Shown one piece after another: positions 33,881 to 44,285 of a stretch of DNA of 64,000 nucleotides; positions within the stretch are counted from its first letter, which is position 1; every line of letters starts with the position of its first letter. The notes under the pieces were generated by a model, which was not told the origin of the DNA, ran no database searches, and worked only from the letters and a program-made list of their open reading frames with translations. A program made the position numbers and the translations under genes. Origin of the DNA: Ampelomyces quisqualis (taxonomy: Eukaryota; Ascomycota; Dothideomycetes; Pleosporales; Phaeosphaeriaceae); the NCBI GenBank assembly GCA_018398575.1, contig JAGTXZ010000019.1, positions 2,418,001 through 2,482,000 of the forward strand, written 5' to 3'.

Positions 33881-35668
33881 TTATCGGATGGTCATCTGCT
33901 TCACAACGCTGGGCTTCATCGAAGCAGAGCCGGCGGCAGCGACGGATGGCTGACCAGGCTTCTTCTCAAAGATCTTCCAGAACTTGAGGGACTCGTCGGC
34001 AGCGGCAGTAGCGAGCATCTGACCATCGGGGCTGAGGCAGCTGTGGAGGACGCGAGACTCGTGAGCGGGGACCTCCATGTTCTTGACACCGGTTGGATAG
34101 CTCCAGATGCTCAGGCTGTTGTCGGGGAAGCCACCGGTGGAGACGATCTCCTTGTAATGAGTGCTCCATCGGAGGCTGGTAACCTGAGAGTCGGTGGAGA
34201 TGTTGTTGATGCGGGCACCAGTAGTGGTGTTCCAGAAGTTGATCTGACGATCGTTGGAACCACCACCAGTTGCAAGGAGGTTGGATTGCCATGGGCACCA
34301 GGCGACGGCCTTAACAGCGGCGCGGTGGTTGGTCTTGGTGAACTTGGGGGCGGCGAGCGCGCGCGCATCCCAGATGTTCACCATGTTGTCGTTGGCACCA
34401 GTCGCAAGCTGGGCACCGTCGGCACGCCACTCGAGACCACAGACCTCCCCAGTGTGAGAAGCAAGCTCAGCAATTTTGTGCTGGGCGATGCGGACGTCGT
34501 GGTTGTAGACGAGTCCGGACCGGGCACCGGTGGAGAGAAGGTGCTTGTTCCATCCCATAACACCAACGCGTGTCTCGTGGCCAAACATGCTGCGCAGCTT
34601 GGTCTGCTCCTCAACGTCCCAAATCTGGACCTCACCCGTACCGAGGCCAACACCAACATAGGCACCGTCACCTGACCACTTCACCGAGGAGATGTATGTG
34701 TCGGCAGGGCACTCGAGGAGCGAAGCCACGGAGCCAGAATCAGCGGACCAGACATAGACTGAGCGCTCGAGGCCGATGGCGACCTGGTTTCCAGAGGACC
34801 AGTCGAGGAGGTTGAGGTAGTAGTCATCGACCAGACCAGGGGCGTCAAGGACGCGCTCAGGGGCTGATGGGATACGGCGGCGGCTCTGTGCGTTGATACC
34901 GCTGGTGGGCTTGAGGGGGCGGTTATACTGAGATCTGAGGTCGATAGGCTTCGATGACTCGGGCGGCGCAGGCTTGAAGGCGAGGATACGGGTGTTGGTG
35001 CTGATACCGCATGCCGAAGCAAGAGTGGACTGGTAAGCTGCGGCGCTGGGAGCAGGCTTTGAGCGACTTCGGCCCTCGTCCTCTTCGTCATCGATGTTGA
35101 GGCCCTCAAGCGAAAGAGTTACATCCTCCTCTGATCCGCGACCACCGAGGTCGAAAGCGCTTGCAGCGCTGGCAAGTACAGTTGAGCCTTCACCAGTGGA
35201 ACTTGATTTTGGTCGCGAGTCGAGGTCGAGCTTGCCTGTGCCGACGTTGCAAATAGCTTCGCTTGCTGTCCGGTTGGGGATGAAACGGTCAGCAGAGTTG
35301 TACGCGATGCGAGTCTTTGTTGGCCGTGTTCGGATGGTGGTTTCCTTCTTTGACTTGGCAGGTGTCTTGGTGGCTGTGGCAGTACCCGTTCCTGTGAGCG
35401 ACCATTCTGATACACCAAGCTCCAGCCGTCGCGGTGACTGTGTGACGCGGGCGATGTTCGATTTCGGCGAATCGCGCGTGGTCTTGGAAATGGAGCGCTG
35501 GAAGCGGGACATGAGGTTGCCGCCATGGATAGACTCATGTGCCTGCACATCGGGAGTCTGAGTCCGTGGGGTGCGGGGCGAGGGCGTCAATGGCATCCGA
35601 CCGCCAGCGGTGCGGGTGGAGAAGACTGACGAGCGACTCTTCACCGGGGTCAACACTGCGGTGGCCAT
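33881..35668 (-). CDS. CDC20: APC/C activator Cdc20 (Slp1/Fizzy), 595 aa, single exon
   Basis: The N-terminal third is disordered and Ser/Thr/Pro/Arg-rich. It contains a C-box, DRFIPNR (near residue 130), which docks the activator onto the anaphase-promoting complex. From about residue 265 (RVLDAPGLVDDYYLNLLDW) a WD40 propeller fills the rest, with blades marked by VYVWSADSG, VQIWDVEEQ, VNIWDARAL, INFWNTTTG, LSIWSYPTG and LKFWKIFEK. The last residues are TIR, the Ile-Arg tail that binds the complex. The protein recruits mitotic substrates such as securin and cyclin B for ubiquitination and is the target of the spindle checkpoint. The DDYYLNLLDWSS start of the propeller is typical of the family. 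Cdc20 is favoured over Cdh1 by overall similarity, with modest doubt. The promoter is shared head to head with the kelch-BTB gene. Confidence 0.93.
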   Translation of the reverse strand: MATAVLTPVKSRSSVFSTRTAGGRMPLTPSPRTPRTQTPDVQAHESIHGGNLMSRFQRSISKTTRDSPKSNIARVTQSPRRLELGVSEWSLTGTGTATATKTPAKSKKETTIRTRPTKTRIAYNSADRFIPNRTASEAICNVGTGKLDLDSRPKSSSTGEGSTVLASAASAFDLGGRGSEEDVTLSLEGLNIDDEEDEGRSRSKPAPSAAAYQSTLASACGISTNTRILAFKPAPPESSKPIDLRSQYNRPLKPTSGINAQSRRRIPSAPERVLDAPGLVDDYYLNLLDWSSGNQVAIGLERSVYVWSADSGSVASLLECPADTYISSVKWSGDGAYVGVGLGTGEVQIWDVEEQTKLRSMFGHETRVGVMGWNKHLLSTGARSGLVYNHDVRIAQHKIAELASHTGEVCGLEWRADGAQLATGANDNMVNIWDARALAAPKFTKTNHRAAVKAVAWCPWQSNLLATGGGSNDRQINFWNTTTGARINNISTDSQVTSLRWSTHYKEIVSTGGFPDNSLSIWSYPTGVKNMEVPAHESRVLHSCLSPDGQMLATAAADESLKFWKIFEKKPGQPSVAAAGSASMKPSVVKQMTIR

Positions 35669-36165
35669 GGCTGCTAGCTCTCAGCTAGATTGGTTAGCTG
35701 GGCATGGGTGCATGTGAAGTGGTAGTCTCACGGTATGTTTTTTTGGTATGTGCTGCTTGTTGGTAAAGATTAGTATTATACAGTTGTAATCGATGCTCTG
35801 AAGTATTGATTCGAAAGTAATTGCTTGCTGGCGGATAGGAAGATGGAGACGCGGAGGGTGCAGAGTGTGGATGTGAGATGTGGTAGAGGGTTTGCAGAGC
35901 GGCAGGTGGGAGGAGCATTAAATATGGTTTGTTTACGCTTGGGTTGGCGGAGCAACGAGCTGGGACGCCCACGGGCCGGGGCCGCAGATTACTCAGCTGC
36001 CAAGCCTCATTCACCGCCTGACTTTCTGCCGCTGCTGCCAACCAAGCCGGCCTCGAGCGTCTCCAACATTCAACTGTTTTCCGACGTCCAAGACAAAGGC
36101 GCACGCTGCCCACCTGGGGTATTCATGAAATACCCTCACCATCTCTGCAGACATACAGCGCACCA
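35669..36165. promoter_or_regulatory. Bidirectional promoter, CDC20 / kelch-BTB gene
   Basis: 497 bp separate two divergent start codons. An inverted CCAAT (ATTGG) occurs near 35689, just upstream of the CDC20 ATG. No other motif is firmly identified. Shared regulation is inference from geometry. Confidence 0.5.
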
Positions 36166-38352
36166 ATGGCCCATGCCAACGCTCGTTCCGACTTCCTCTC
36201 CGCGAACCACTCGGCCATCACCGTCGCATCTGCCCCCTCACCGGCCCTCCCGCATACGCCAGCGTCCGCCCGCTCCAGCAACAACACTTTTCTCCTGTCT
36301 GCGAGCCCTGTGCGGAGCCGCAGATCTGCCGCCGAGGGCTACAGGCCCAAGATGATCTCTACCATCGGTGCCAAGCCCGCCTGCCTCGTCAATGCGTCCG
36401 TCACCTACGTGGGCGATGACCAGATATACGCATTCGGGGGCTTCGATCAGTACACCGACGAAGTGTACAACCACGTCCTCCGCCTCAACCTTACCACTCG
36501 TCAGTGGAACCTGGTAGACAATTACGGAGACATACCAGGCGTACGGATGGGGCACACAGCCTGTCTGTGGCAGGGCAGCAAGCTGCTGGTATTTGGTGGA
36601 GAAAACGAACACCGCCAGCATCTCGCCGATGTGATAGTGTTTGATCTGAAGACAGCGCACTGGACGCAGCCTGAGCTGCACGGGCCCATACCACGCGGAC
36701 GAGCTCGTCACTCGGCCGTCATTCACGACAACAAACTATATATCAGCGGAGGTCAGACTGGGCACGACAGCGTGCTGGACGACATCTGCTACCTCGATCT
36801 CAAGACATGGACATGGTCCCGCACTTGGAAATTTGTGCCCCGCTACGACCATGCCAGCTGGATCTGGAACGGCCGCATTTGGATCTTTGGAGGAATAAAC
36901 GACGAGATGGAGAAGAACAATGAAATATGGTGGCTCGACCTACGCGGCAACCCCGAGTTTGAGCATGCAATGAAATTCGGGACAGGCGACCGACAGCTAC
37001 TATCATCAAGACATCGTTTCCAGGTTCCGGCCTCGGGTCAGGTAGCGACCGGCAGTACCGGCTACACAGCGAACTCGAGTGTACAGTCATACCACGGCAT
37101 GACTTCAAGTCGATCTCCATACGTTGCGCCCGGCTCCATCTCGTCCCTCAAGTTTCATTCAAGCCCAAATCTACCTTCGCAGGCCGCCGGCACCCACTTC
37201 CACATCTTCTCCTCTGGCTGTATGCTAGACTTTGTCACACCTGCTGAGATGACCTCGGAAACGAGCTTGTCTAGTCTGGAACTCGACAATCTGCATTGGC
37301 AAAAGCTAGCTGACGGCAAGGACTTGTACAACCCCAACTACCGATGGCATTACTGCACGACCAATCCCGAAGGAACACATGCATGGCTCCTCGGCAGCCC
37401 AATCGAGACTGCAGCAGACGCGAACCACAATGGCGAGTACCTTAGTGATGTACTTGCCATCGACTTGCGCAAGTACGGTATTCTGGGAAACGAGCTTGCC
37501 TCCGACTCAAGATCAAAGATGATGCCATCGTCAGATGCCAACGTTTCGTCGCATCTGACCGGGATTGGCGCAGACCTCTCACTAACGTTTGATCAACCTC
37601 CTGAGAGTGGTAGTGGCGCAGACTTCATCATCACAGCCGATCCTGATGAGGAAGATTACGTCGATGTCTCCTCCACCATCGAAGCTGCTCCATCTTCGGT
37701 AGCGACAGCTGTTGGTTCCGTGTCTCGACCAATACACGTTCACAAGCTCATTCTCCATGCTCGTTGGCCCCACTTTGCTCGCCTCTGGAGCGCCCAAATG
37801 TCCGAATTCCACTCCAAGAAGATGCATATCCCCGAGCCTTACGCCGCAGTCCGCGCGTTCCTCTTCTACCTCTACACGGACAGCATTGCACCAAATCCAC
37901 AAAACGGACCTAGCCTGGGCGACGTTGCAGGCATGTTGGTCATGTCAAATATCTACGATATGCCGCGCCTCCGCCTGTTATGCGTCAATCGCTTAGGCCG
38001 CGAGCTCGACATTGAACACGCAGCCGTGATCTGGGAGCGCGCCGCTACCGCAGGAGAAGATTGGCTCAAACAGCGTGCAGCTCTATACTGCCTGCAGAAC
38101 TGGGGTCGACTTATCCGCACCTCGGGCTTCAGGAACCTCAGTCCTGCCAGCCTCATCGAGCTGTGCTGCGAAGCATCGCCCGATGCGCGCGTTGTCGGCG
38201 GAGAAGACCTCGAACTCTTGGGCCAAATGACTGGTCGTTCGTTTGGCGGTGGTAGCGCCCGCAAGCGCAGTCTAGGCAGTGCAGGTGTCCTCACTGCCGG
38301 CGAAGAAGACGGCGACGAGGACGTTGAAGACGACGGCATGGACGTGAATTGA
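36166..38352 (+). CDS. Kelch-repeat and BTB domain protein, 728 aa, single exon
   Basis: A Ser/Ala-rich leader of about 65 residues precedes kelch repeats from about residue 70 to 260, with typical hydrophobic-GG and spaced Tyr/Trp signatures: DQIYAFGGFDQYTDEVYNHV, SKLLVFGGENEHRQHLADV, NKLYISGGQTGHDSVLDDI and GRIWIFGGINDEMEKNNEI. A divergent BTB domain follows near residues 520-640 (HVHKLILHARWPHFARLW, AVRAFLFYLYTDSI, GMLVMSNIYDMPRLRLLC) and then a BACK-like helical part. The C-terminal tail is acidic (EEDGDEDVEDDGMDVN). BTB-kelch proteins are often Cul3 ubiquitin-ligase adaptors in animals. In fungi the role is less clear, and no substrate can be inferred. Confidence 0.9.
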   Translation: MAHANARSDFLSANHSAITVASAPSPALPHTPASARSSNNTFLLSASPVRSRRSAAEGYRPKMISTIGAKPACLVNASVTYVGDDQIYAFGGFDQYTDEVYNHVLRLNLTTRQWNLVDNYGDIPGVRMGHTACLWQGSKLLVFGGENEHRQHLADVIVFDLKTAHWTQPELHGPIPRGRARHSAVIHDNKLYISGGQTGHDSVLDDICYLDLKTWTWSRTWKFVPRYDHASWIWNGRIWIFGGINDEMEKNNEIWWLDLRGNPEFEHAMKFGTGDRQLLSSRHRFQVPASGQVATGSTGYTANSSVQSYHGMTSSRSPYVAPGSISSLKFHSSPNLPSQAAGTHFHIFSSGCMLDFVTPAEMTSETSLSSLELDNLHWQKLADGKDLYNPNYRWHYCTTNPEGTHAWLLGSPIETAADANHNGEYLSDVLAIDLRKYGILGNELASDSRSKMMPSSDANVSSHLTGIGADLSLTFDQPPESGSGADFIITADPDEEDYVDVSSTIEAAPSSVATAVGSVSRPIHVHKLILHARWPHFARLWSAQMSEFHSKKMHIPEPYAAVRAFLFYLYTDSIAPNPQNGPSLGDVAGMLVMSNIYDMPRLRLLCVNRLGRELDIEHAAVIWERAATAGEDWLKQRAALYCLQNWGRLIRTSGFRNLSPASLIELCCEASPDARVVGGEDLELLGQMTGRSFGGGSARKRSLGSAGVLTAGEEDGDEDVEDDGMDVN

Positions 38353-39253
38353 TTTCGTATGTATATCTTTTAACTTTAACCACGTGATCTTTGTTACTTG
38401 GAGCATCTTTGGCGCGGCGCTTCTGGGTTGTTGCTGCTTTTCCAAAGAGATTGAACATGAAACGAATCGGTATGAGCAACCGTATTTTGCAGGGCCCAAA
38501 GGAACGACGGAGTTGGTCAAGGCATTGCGCGGGCGTTGGGGGAGGTGCATTTTGGGTTTTCTTCCCCTTGGGGGGATCTTTATGACATGAAATAGCATGG
38601 TACCGTACCGTTTTGCTTCAATAAATGAAATGAAGCGATTCATCATTCTAATGACTCACTCTACTTGCTGTGTTCCATCTACATATATATCGACGTGTCA
38701 TTTTGTGGAAATCCACTCTCATGGCACCAATGTCTTTGCCATTGATGTAGGAACGTGCAAGAGCCGGGCTGGCGTAACACAGCCATCAGAACAAGTCTAG
38801 AAAGAAGACCTTGTGTACAGTACCATACACCGTAAACTCTCAAACGTGGTTCCGTCACGGCTTCAAGGCAGACGGGGCGTACTAGATCGTGGTGGGCATC
38901 TGATCATGAATCAATTGCTAGGGAGTAGGTGGGGACGAGTTGGCTTCGTGTCTATTAATGGAACAGCATTCCCTTACTTGAGTATGGTATCGTTATGGAA
39001 TAAAGGGGCAGACTCAACACGTCCATCTACTGCGACTGGAATGCTCTCACGAGAAACCCCACCCATCCGGAGAGGAGTCAGAGTACATATCCTCCTGAGA
39101 AAAGAATGAGTCGGCGTCACTCTCAAACTCTTCCAAACCGTTATCAAGCTCGCCGTCGTGGCCTTCCTCCTCTTGACATCGGTTCTCCAAATCGCTCTTG
39201 CTGCCGCTCTGCCCCTCTGCCCCAGGACGCACGTGTCTAGGCGTCGAGACATT
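38353..39253. other. Intergenic between convergent genes
   Basis: Shared 3' region of the kelch-BTB and DSK2 genes; no gene recognised. Confidence 0.5.
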
Positions 39254-40726
39254 CTATGATCCGCCGTTGAGCAGGTACTCAATCGCGCCCTGTACGTTCC
39301 CACCACTCCGTCGTAGAGCAGAAACGTTCCGCTCGAACTCGTAGAAGCCCATTTCGTTCAGCTGGGCAAGTTGCGACTCGTAGATCTGCTCTGGAGGTCG
39401 AGTGTCCGCCGGTGGTGGGGTGCCAAATCCACCGCCGCCACCACCAAGGAGCGCTGCGAACGGGTTTGGTGCAGGGGAATTTGAGCCCGCTGTTGCGCCT
39501 GCGCTTCCTGCTTGGCCAACGGCGCCGAAGGGGTTCGCGCCACCACCAGCTCCGTTCATCATCTGCATGGCCTGGCGCATGGCTTCTGGGTTCCGCATCA
39601 GGTCTCTAGCCATATCCGCCATGGGGTTTTGTGCTCCTGGGCCCCCTCCAAATATGTCGCCAAATGGATTTGCTGCAGCGGAAGCGTTCTGGGAACCTGC
39701 ATCGGGAGTTGTGTTTTGCGGCATTTGACCCAAGGGATTTGCGCCGGGAAAGAGGCTAGCGAAGGGGTTGGGTTGTGGGCTTCCAGCCTGCGCCGGGTCG
39801 GTAGCGCCCGTCATGTTGGGCTGACTTGGTGTAGCAGTTGTACCTCCATCCGTGACTGTTGCGCTCGGCTGTGGTGTGTTGTCTGTAGCACCCGGAGCTG
39901 GGAAGCTGGAGCCAGCGGCGCCACCGGTTCGATTCATGGCTCGCTGCATCTGCATCTGCATGCGCATCATTTCTGGGCTGAACATCATGCGCCTGGTGTC
40001 TTCGTTTCTGAGTATCTCTTGAAGCATTGGGTTGTCGCGGATCTGTCACATGTTAGTTGTGGATCAGGAGCAAGAGCAAGGAAACGAGACGCTACCATGG
40101 GGTTCTGCATCATCATGTCGACCACGGCGGGGTTGTTCATGGCTTCGTTCATCTGTGACAAGAACATGGGGTTGTCCATCATCTCTAGCATGGACTCCTG
40201 GGTCGGCGGCGGTCCCATCTGCAAGCGATTAGCGTAGCGCTCGTTGGAGGCCAACGCGACTCACGCCTCCGTCTGGGCCAAAGGTGTCCATGCCCGGCAG
40301 GCCATGGAAGCCTGCGTACCGCGCGCCCGTCAGCCCCGCGAGCGGGTTGTTGCCCGTGCCTGCGGCGATGTTGGTCGGCACCTGCGGAGCGGGCGAGCCG
40401 CCGCCGGCAGCCGTGCTGGACGTGCGTTGGTGCGCCGGGTTTTGGCGGGCGTTGCTTGCGGCGCCCTTGATCAGGTGTATTGTGTGCCCGTCCTTGATCT
40501 TGACACTGGCGAGCGTGTCGTGGTCTTTCAGCACGCGGCCCGAGTAGATCAGGCGCTGGCGGTCGGGGGAGATGTCTGCGTATGCTGGCGTCGACAGCGT
40601 GGCCTTGACGTCGCCGACTGTGGTGGCGGTCGAGAGCGTGAGAAGGTGCTTCTGGTCGTTGGCGGCCTTGACGTGGAAGGTGACGTGCGACTCGTCGGCG
40701 GACGTGGTGGCGGCGGCGTCGGCCAT
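39254..40726 (-). CDS. DSK2: Ubiquilin Dsk2, UBL-UBA shuttle, 457 aa, three exons
   Basis: Exons are 40726-40265, 40218-40096 and 40042-39254 (introns 46 and 53 nt, all phase 0). The N-terminus is a ubiquitin-like domain (HVTFHVKAANDQKHLLTL, then RQRLIYSGRVLKDHDTL and IKDGHTIHLIK). The middle has STI1-type Met/Asn/Pro helices (ESMLEMMDNPMFLSQMNEAM, NNPAVVDMMMQNPM, IRDNPMLQEILRNEDTRRMM) and Gly/Ala/Pro/Asn-rich linkers. The C-terminus is a UBA domain (YESQLAQLNEMGFYEFERNV, ending NVQGAIEYLLNGGS). The protein binds ubiquitinated substrates through UBA and the proteasome through UBL, and works in ERAD and protein quality control. Length is somewhat above yeast Dsk2 because of the linkers. It is divergent from the quinone oxidoreductase gene. 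Confidence 0.95.
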
Positions 40727-41016
40727 GGTGTGAGCGGTGTGGAGTGCCGAGGCGCTTGGTGACGATGCTTGCTGGGAGTCGAGGCGGATGCGAGGAGTCG
40801 CTTGGTGACGATGCGTGCTGGGCGTCCTCGCATCCGCCTGCGTCATTAGCGCCCGCCGCTTAGTAACCCACGCGGCGCCAAGCGATGCCCAGACGGGTGG
40901 GGAGGAGCGGGGGAGCCGAGGCATCGCTGGAGAGTCGGCGAGCGCAGTCCTCCCGGCCGTGGTGATGGAGCCTCCCGGGGAAACACTGGCTGCTCGATTC
41001 CTCTCTCCAAGCAGCG
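40727..41016. promoter_or_regulatory. Bidirectional promoter, DSK2 / quinone oxidoreductase
   Basis: 290 bp between divergent start codons. It contains an approximate repeat of GGAGTCGxGGCGGATGCGAGGA / CTTGGTGACGATGC motifs near 40757-40840. No known site is assigned. Confidence 0.45.
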
Positions 41017-42148
41017 ATGAAGGGCATACAAATCAGAGAATATGTCCAAGTACGGATAGCTTCCACTCCATCGTCTCCATGCACATTCTTGGTGCTCACA
41101 GTGCCAGGGCCCAGAAGACCTCCAAGTCGGCGACCTGCCCACCCCCGACCCCAACCCAGCCGAATACCTCATCGCCATCCACGCCTCGGCAACCAACTTC
41201 TTCGACCTGCTCCAGATCCGCGGAAAATACCAGCACCAGCCCGCTTTCCCGTGGGTCGCTGGGTCCGAGTTCTCAGGCGTGGTCCTGCAGACCCCCACGT
41301 CGCTGCCCGGCGGCAAGACACCCAGGTTCAAGCCGGGTGACAAGGTCTTTGGCGCCAGTCAGGGCGCATACGCGACGCACATTGTGTGCACCGAGGAGAA
41401 ACTGAAGCGCGTACCCGAGGGGTGGAGCTTTGCGGATGCAGCAGGCGTGTTCGTCACGGCGCCAACAAGCTATGCTGGGCTTGTCGTGAGGGCGGGGATC
41501 CAGAAGGGTAACGTCCATCTTCCTGGCTTCCTGGTACAGCAACACTGACACGCAATCACAGGCGACTGGGTCCTCGTCCACGCCGCAGCCGGCGGCGTCG
41601 GTCTGGCTGCTGTCCAGATAGCCAAAGCCTTTGGCGCAACCGTCGTCGCTACCGCAGGAACACAACACAAGCAGGACGTCGCGCGCGCGTTTGGCGCAGA
41701 TTATGCCGTCGATTACCGCAAGTCAGACTGGCCCGAGCAAGTCAAGAAATTGACACCCAACGGTCGCGGCGTCGATATCGTGTACGATCCCGTCGGCCTC
41801 ATCGCCCAGTCCATGAAGTGCACTGCCTGGAACGGCCGCCTGCTCGTCGTTGGTTTCGCTGCGGGCGATATCGAGAAGATGGCTACAAACCGTATTCTCC
41901 TCAAAAACGTGTCTGTTGTCGGTCTGCACTGGGGCGCATACGCCGTCAATGAGCCGGAAATGCAGGACAAGGTCTGGGATGGCATATTCGACTTGGTCCG
42001 CCAAGGAAAATACAGAGGCACAGCCTTCACCGACAGGGAGTTCATTGGACTGGATAGTGTGCCTGCGGCTTTGAAGGCGCTAGGGGGCAGAGAGAGCTGG
42101 GGCAAGGTCGTTGTCAAGGTGCCGCAAGAAGGCGGCAGTAAGATGTAG
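41017..42148 (+). CDS. Zinc-independent quinone oxidoreductase (MDR family), 339 aa, three exons
   Basis: Exons are 41017-41049, 41108-41507 and 41562-42148. The small first exon gives MKGIQIREYVQ, the usual N-terminal strand of zeta-crystallin-like reductases. The GroES-like half contains IHASATNFFDLLQIRGKYQ, FPWVAGSEFSGVV and FKPGDKVFG. The Rossmann half has VLVHAAAGGVGLAAVQIAKA, the NADPH-binding motif AxxGGVG. The catalytic-zinc Cys/His set of alcohol dehydrogenases is absent, as expected for quinone oxidoreductases. It is predicted to reduce quinones or activated alkenes with NADPH in the cytosol; the physiological substrate cannot be read from sequence. The similar fungal and human relatives are annotated as quinone oxidoreductase-like proteins. 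Confidence 0.9.
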
Positions 42149-42601
42149 AAGCATAATGGGCGTCATGTACAATGTTGGAGAAGCATAACACCAGATCCAG
42201 CTATAGTTCAAGATCAGATGACCGCACGTCGCGTCCATACTTGGCACAGCCTGTCAATCTTCGGGATATAAGCCAAGATTGTTGTTTGACATGCAATAGT
42301 GCCACCGGGAGCTTCCAAGGTCTTTTCCGTCCACCCAAAGCCCACCTACCAGAGCCTCGCAACTACCGAGCTCATGGTGTACGCTCTCACGAGTTGGGGG
42401 GTAGTATTCTATTACTCCTATTCGACGTACTCGCAAGAAAAGCAACTGGGTATCTCGCATCTCTCCAACCACCATCTAAACCTTTTAAGATCCGTCCAAA
42501 AGCCAAAGCCCGTACTTACTACTATCCCACAAATCCTTGCGCAACGCCGTGATCTAATTCCCATACCCGACCCATCCCCCTCCCTTGCGCGCGTCATCAA
42601 A
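42149..42601. other. Intergenic between convergent genes
   Basis: No gene recognised; short frames only. It is the common 3' region of the quinone oxidoreductase and arrestin-like genes. Confidence 0.5.
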
Positions 42602-44285
42602 TCAAGCCGCAATCGACGCACCACGCCGTCTCAGCGGCGCAAACGCCGAATAACCAGGCGGCGGCGACTCCTCTCGCGCGCCAACACTGCGCGTCCGTAG
42701 CGGTGACGACGTGTTAGATTCGTCAAAGCTCGGTGGCGGCGCAACGCCGCTGGGAGCCCCTGCATATCCCTGGGCGCGGAAGAGCGTTTCTTCGGCGCGC
42801 CTGACCCGCGCGTTCTCCATGCCTGTGTCGCTTCCTTGGGCGCAGATCTGGACGGGGACTTTGAGGTGCAGCGACTGGGTGCCGTGGGCGGCGATGTGGA
42901 TGCCGAGGGTGTAGGTGCGTGACACGAGGCAGGAGTGGAATGTGGGTATGAAGTTTTTGGTCAGGGGGAGTGTGACGGGCACGAGGATTTGTGTGGTGTA
43001 GAAGGTGCTGTTCTTGTAGTCTTTGGAACTGGGGAGAATGCCCGTGGTAAATGCTGCTTGGGTATTGCTCATTGTGGAGCAGTCGGAAATGCCCGAATCG
43101 CGGCGCTCGAGGCTTTCTTCGCACGCGACGTTTGCTGCTGCCGTTTGCTTTTCCCATTGCGCTGATGCAATGCAGAGAGTCGAGAGTGCGATGTTTTCAG
43201 AGTATGCTCCCTGTGAGACGTCGAAGCCAACTGTCATGCGGGATGGGAAGTTTCGTCTAGGGCTGGACGCATAGTACGTTGTGACCTTGAGCTTAGTGCT
43301 CAGTGAGCCGAGTTTTGGTGGTGCGCTTGACTCTTCAATGGGATCAAATCGGAGGAGAAGCTTGGCCATGGTGTTGATGGGCGCGTTATGGGTTGTTCGG
43401 GCCCCTGGGATGACGAGGGCTGCTGGCTGGATGGTTGCAGCCGACAGTGTGCCTAGCTTGCCTTTGAAAAGCCCCCTTCGCACTGTCTTCTCCTGCCTTG
43501 GTCGGTACTCCTTGTTCCTATCGATGTTGAGTGGGGGTCGTTCGATTAGAGCGGGCTTGATGCGGACTTTCTTCGACTTCTCGCCGAGGATCGAGATCCC
43601 TTCAGACCCTCTTTGCTGCGCAATGCGAACCTTGATGGCGTATGTAATCTTCGACATCGCCGGGGCCAGGTCGTCGAGAAGGGTACTTCCAAAGCCTGCA
43701 AGATCGGGGTCACCCAGACTAGGAGGCAGCATCAAGTGACAATCACGCACGTGGTCTGAAGACACCTGGTGTGAGCAGGATTTTGGGAGAAGTTGGGTCG
43801 GAATCGTGAACACGAATGGAAACTGATAAGTTATGCCTGCCTCGAAAATCCTCGGCAGGGGAAATTCTGATTCCGCAATTGGTTGTCGTAGTACCAGAAA
43901 GCGATGGTCAGCTTCTGTTCGACCCGTCATGGACGGCGTGGTAGTGAGTGTGTCAACGAAAACCTGGCTCGTGCCTACACAACATATTTGTCAGTTCCTC
44001 TAGTTGTTCATCTCAAGAAATTTGCCACTTACCTACGAAAGCGATGTCGATATCCTCAAACATTGTGTCGTGCGCTGCAGCTATAGTGACGGTTCCTTCC
44101 AAGGTATCCATGGTAGAGTATGATGTAACCCAGGTGTTGCGCGGCCCTTCAGTGCCACGGAGATTGATCTCAATGGTTGGCTGACCATAGTGTGTCATAT
44201 TGCGAACCTTGGACTCAACCTGGTTCCGCATACACTGCATTGTGGCACTGCGCGAGTACGCGGATGCAGGCGTCGAAGAAGGCAT
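42602..44285 (-). CDS. Arrestin-like ubiquitin-ligase adaptor with PPxY motif, 541 aa, two exons
   Basis: Exons are 44285-44033 and 43974-42602 (58-nt intron, phase 1). The N-terminal arrestin fold shows the family's beta-strand pattern: IEINLRGTEGPRNTWVTSYS, STMDTLEGTVTIAA, EDIDIAFVG, then ITYQFPFVFTIPTQLLPKSC and HLMLPPSLGD. An arrestin C-like part follows (ASSPRRNFPSRMTVGFDV, VPVTLPLTKNFIPTFHSC). The tail is Ser/Pro-rich and contains PPGY at residues 523-526, a PPxY motif that binds WW domains of Rsp5/Nedd4 ligases. Fungal arrestins of this kind recruit the ligase to plasma-membrane transporters for endocytosis. The target transporter is unknown. The start is the ATG at 44285; no in-frame ATG lies nearby upstream. 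Confidence 0.82.

Noticed and set aside
33854..34675. 273-codon plus-strand frame opposite CDC20
   Set aside because: It is the antisense shadow of the WD40 coding region; the minus strand encodes clear Cdc20 blades.
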